Assembly (NCBI GenBank): GCA_946055445.1
Contig: CAMGGF010000071.1
Span: 1-6,730, forward strand
DNA length: 6,730 nt
Source: an uncultured Ruminococcus sp.
GTDB taxonomy: Bacteria; Bacillota; Clostridia; Oscillospirales; Acutalibacteraceae
Direction: 5' to 3'
Shown in pieces: positions 3,988 to 6,730 of the stretch (positions are counted from its first letter, which is position 1; the number at the start of each line of letters is the position of its first letter). The translations under genes and the position numbers were made by a program. The notes under the pieces are model-generated. The model was not told the origin of the DNA. It did no database searches and saw only the letters and a list, made by a program, of their open reading frames with translations.

Positions 3988-6730
3988 ATGAGAGAAACAC
4001 GACACGATTGGGAAAACCCCGCCGTTATCAAGCGCAACAAAGAGGACGGGCATACCATTGCCTTTGCTTATGCGCAGGCGGAAAAAGCGGTTCGCCGCGA
4101 GGCGCCCGACACCAAAATCACCTTGAACGGCGACTGGAAATTCCACTGGCAAAGAGGACTTAAAAACGAGCCGACCGATTTTTATCTGCCGGATTTTAAC
4201 GATGAAAGTTGGCGCACCATTCCGGTGCCGTCCGTTTGGCAGACACAGAAAACGGGCAGTGTGCCGTATTATTACGCAAGCACCTTTCCCCGCGCCATTT
4301 CAAGAAGCAAGGGAAAAATTCCGTCGATTGACCACGATATGCAGGAAATCGGCCACTATCGCCGCTATTTCAATCTGCCCGAACATTTCGAAGGCAAAGA
4401 AATCTTTTTGCACTTCGGCGCGGTGAAATCCGCATTGGAAGTGTATGTCAACGGCGAGTTTGTCGGATATTCGCAAGGCTCGATGACGCCGCACGAATTC
4501 AATGTCACCAAATACATAAAGCCCGGTGAAAACTTGGTTTGCGCCAAAGTCTACCGTTACAGCGACGCGACTTATATTGAGGACCAGGATATGTGGTGGC
4601 TTTGCGGCATTTACCGCGAAGTGTATTTGTTCTGCGAGGAAAAGGTTTGCCTGCGCGACTTTTTTGTCACCACCGATTTGGACGCGGAATACAAAGACAG
4701 CGACACCAATGTGGAAATCACCGTAAACAATTATACGAAAGAAACGAAATCAGCAACCGTGACCGCCCAAATTGTCGGCGCAGACGGCAAAAAGGAAAAA
4801 CTCGGCGCGCTCGAATTCGACGCTGTGGCGGGCAGTACAACGGTCAATCTCCGCAAAGTCGTGAAAAATCCGCTGAAATGGTCGGCGGAAACGCCGAATT
4901 TATATACGCTGTTGCTCACTTTGGAAGCAGACGGCGTAAAGACCTACAAAGCAATCCGCTTCGGCTTTAAAAAGGTGGAAATCATCGGCGAGCGCATTCT
5001 CTTTAACGGGCAACCGATGTTACTGCGCGGCGTAAACCGTCACGATTTCGACCCCGACTGCGGCTGGGCAGTACCGAAAGAGCGCTATTATCAAGATTTG
5101 GATTTGATGAAACGCGCCAACATTAACTCCATTCGCACCTCACACTATCCCGATGACCCGTTTTTCTATGATTTGTGCGACGAATACGGTTTTTATGTGA
5201 TGGACGAATGCGATATGGAAAGTCACGGCGTGCGCCGCAAAGGCGTGCCCGGCAGCAACCCTGTTTGGACAAACGCGGTTGTGGACAAAATGGAGCGTAT
5301 GGTCTTGCGCGACCGCAACCACACGTGCGTATTTATGTGGTCTTTGGGCAATGAGGCAGGCGACGGCACAAACTTCACAAAAATGAAAGAAGCCGCGTTG
5401 GCACTGGACAAAACCCGTCAGTTCCACTATGAAGGCGACTTTGATTTGACGAAATCCGATGTGATTTCGAGAATGTACCCCTTAAAAGACACGATGGATA
5501 AACTTTGCAACAAAGAAGCCATCACCATCACGCTGTATGACAACATTGCCAATCAGTTGGCGGCGGACTCCAAGCCCATTCCGAAAGAGGCGTATACAAA
5601 ACCCGTTATTCTTTGCGAATACGCGCATGCGATGGAAAACAGCCTCGGCAATTTCCAAGAATATATGGACGATTTTGAGGCGCATGACCATATGTGCGGC
5701 GGCTATATTTGGGATTATGTGGACCAATCCTTACGCCTGAAAACGCCCGACGGCGACCACTGGCTGTACGGTACGGACTTTGAAAAATCCGAGCCGCGCC
5801 GTCCCTTGCAGTTGCCGAACACCACGGCTATGACGGGCAGTAATACCTATTTCTGCGCAAACGGCATTATCGCCGCCGACAGAAAACCCCACCCGTCCTA
5901 TTACGAAGTGAAAAAGGTCTACTGTGAAATCAAAGTCACCGAAAAAGACCGCGAACAGCAAATTTTCACCGTTAAAAACAAGCATTTGTTCACAGACCTG
6001 TCCGATTTTGAATTTTGCTGGAAAGTTGAAGCCGAGGGCGTAGAAATCGAAAGCGGGATTTGCGAAAATGTCAATGCCGCGCCGCTGTCGGAAAGCGATT
6101 TTACCGTTCCCTATTCCAAAGAGAAATTTACAGCGGGTAAAGAATGCGTTTTGACCGTTTCCTTCCGCAACAGAACCGAAAAACGCTGGTGCGAACAGGG
6201 ATTTGAACAGGGATTTGACCAATTCGTTTTGCAAGAGGCGGCAAGCGCCCCCGTCTTACACGATGGTGCGCCCGTCACCTTGACAAACGGTGCAAACACC
6301 GTTGCGGTGAACGGCGAAGACTTCTCGGTACGCATTGCGGGCGGGCAGATTGTATCGCTCCAATATGACGGCAAAGAAATGCTCAAAGACAATGTGCGCC
6401 CCAACTATTTCCGCGCGGTCACGGACAACGACCTGTCGAACACCAATTTTGTGCCGTTCTTAATTCCGTTCCACCCGTATTACGCTTGGCAACGCGCGAC
6501 AAACGGCTTAAAAGGCAATATCGTCAGTGCGGCTGTGCAGGCGGACGGCAGTGCAAAAATCGAAGTCAAGTGGACCGTGGGCGGTATGAAGAATGTATCG
6601 TCTTTGATTACCGTTTATCCCGACGGCGCCATTTCGATTTCGCACAAGGGCACGCCGACACACACCCTCACCCGTTTCGGCACGCAAATGGCGTTCGCGG
6701 GCGATTTGGAATATGTGAAATGGTACGGCA
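3988..6730 (+). CDS. lacZ: beta-galactosidase, glycoside hydrolase family 2, LacZ type (partial, 3' end outside window)
   Basis: A retaining beta-galactosidase that hydrolyses terminal beta-D-galactosides such as lactose. 914 codons are present; E. coli LacZ has 1023 residues. The N-terminal sugar-binding fold (about 45-210) contains EDQDMWWLCGIYR, with Asp201 equivalent to E. coli Asp201. An Ig-like domain (about 215-325) and a TIM barrel (about 330-625) follow. Barrel residues line up with E. coli: His352 (H357) in RGVNRHDFDP, His386 (H391) in TSHYP, and Mg-site Glu411/His413 in MESHG (E416/H418). Acid/base Glu456 is in SLGNEAG (E461), and the nucleophile Glu544 is in ILCEYAHAM (E537). GGYIWDYVDQSL follows. 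The remaining residues cover the linker domain and the start of the C-terminal beta-sandwich; the region matching E. coli Trp999 is cut off. No signal peptide, so the enzyme is cytoplasmic and would need imported substrate. It has AMENSLGNF after the nucleophile, where E. coli has AMGNSLG. Specificity beyond galactosides cannot be read from the sequence. Confidence 0.96.
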   Translation, partial: MRETRHDWENPAVIKRNKEDGHTIAFAYAQAEKAVRREAPDTKITLNGDWKFHWQRGLKNEPTDFYLPDFNDESWRTIPVPSVWQTQKTGSVPYYYASTFPRAISRSKGKIPSIDHDMQEIGHYRRYFNLPEHFEGKEIFLHFGAVKSALEVYVNGEFVGYSQGSMTPHEFNVTKYIKPGENLVCAKVYRYSDATYIEDQDMWWLCGIYREVYLFCEEKVCLRDFFVTTDLDAEYKDSDTNVEITVNNYTKETKSATVTAQIVGADGKKEKLGALEFDAVAGSTTVNLRKVVKNPLKWSAETPNLYTLLLTLEADGVKTYKAIRFGFKKVEIIGERILFNGQPMLLRGVNRHDFDPDCGWAVPKERYYQDLDLMKRANINSIRTSHYPDDPFFYDLCDEYGFYVMDECDMESHGVRRKGVPGSNPVWTNAVVDKMERMVLRDRNHTCVFMWSLGNEAGDGTNFTKMKEAALALDKTRQFHYEGDFDLTKSDVISRMYPLKDTMDKLCNKEAITITLYDNIANQLAADSKPIPKEAYTKPVILCEYAHAMENSLGNFQEYMDDFEAHDHMCGGYIWDYVDQSLRLKTPDGDHWLYGTDFEKSEPRRPLQLPNTTAMTGSNTYFCANGIIAADRKPHPSYYEVKKVYCEIKVTEKDREQQIFTVKNKHLFTDLSDFEFCWKVEAEGVEIESGICENVNAAPLSESDFTVPYSKEKFTAGKECVLTVSFRNRTEKRWCEQGFEQGFDQFVLQEAASAPVLHDGAPVTLTNGANTVAVNGEDFSVRIAGGQIVSLQYDGKEMLKDNVRPNYFRAVTDNDLSNTNFVPFLIPFHPYYAWQRATNGLKGNIVSAAVQADGSAKIEVKWTVGGMKNVSSLITVYPDGAISISHKGTPTHTLTRFGTQMAFAGDLEYVKWYG

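Noticed and set aside
5731..6234. 167-codon minus-strand frame inside lacZ
   Set aside because: Antisense to a clearly coding LacZ region. The Phe/Val/Gly-rich translation has no recognisable domain and no start signal was seen.

Overview
The window holds three genes on one stretch of chromosome. They are the first two thirds of rpoB (minus strand, running off the left edge), a divergent complete gene for a DUF815-family AAA+ ATPase (plus strand), and the first 914 codons of a lacZ-type GH2 beta-galactosidase (plus strand, running off the right edge). The RpoB sequence reads like a low-GC Gram-positive (Firmicutes) protein. Blocks such as KERDVTYAAPLRV, the full rifampicin region and RDVHYSHYGRMCP match Bacillus/Clostridia RpoB closely. 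Moderate GC, heavy AAA/GCG/CGC codon use, the DUF815 ATPase and a clostridial-looking LacZ suggest a gut-type Clostridia (Oscillospiraceae/Ruminococcaceae-like) genome. That placement is inference; no taxonomic marker was compared by search.

Layout: 1-2470 (-) rpoB 5' part; 2471-2744 a divergent intergenic region with a strong-looking sigma-A promoter for rpoB (two tandem TTGACA boxes behind an A-tract) and a roughly 165-nt rpoB leader with several competing hairpins; 2745-3935 (+) DUF815 ATPase; 3936-3987 a short AT-rich gap with a possible promoter and a clear ribosome binding site; 3988 to the end (+) lacZ-like beta-galactosidase.

rpoB and the ATPase share a divergent control region but have no evident functional link. 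The ATPase and lacZ point the same way, 52 bp apart with no terminator between them, so read-through is possible, although lacZ may have its own promoter inside the end of the ATPase gene. rpoB here starts its own transcription unit instead of following rplL, which differs from the textbook rplKAJL-rpoBC order.

I see no mobile element, CRISPR array, tRNA, rRNA or defence cassette, and nothing that amounts to a new multi-gene system. The items most worth a second look are the rpoB leader, the split of rpoB from rplJL, the uncharacterised ATPase, and proline in place of glutamine at the RpoB Q510-equivalent position.
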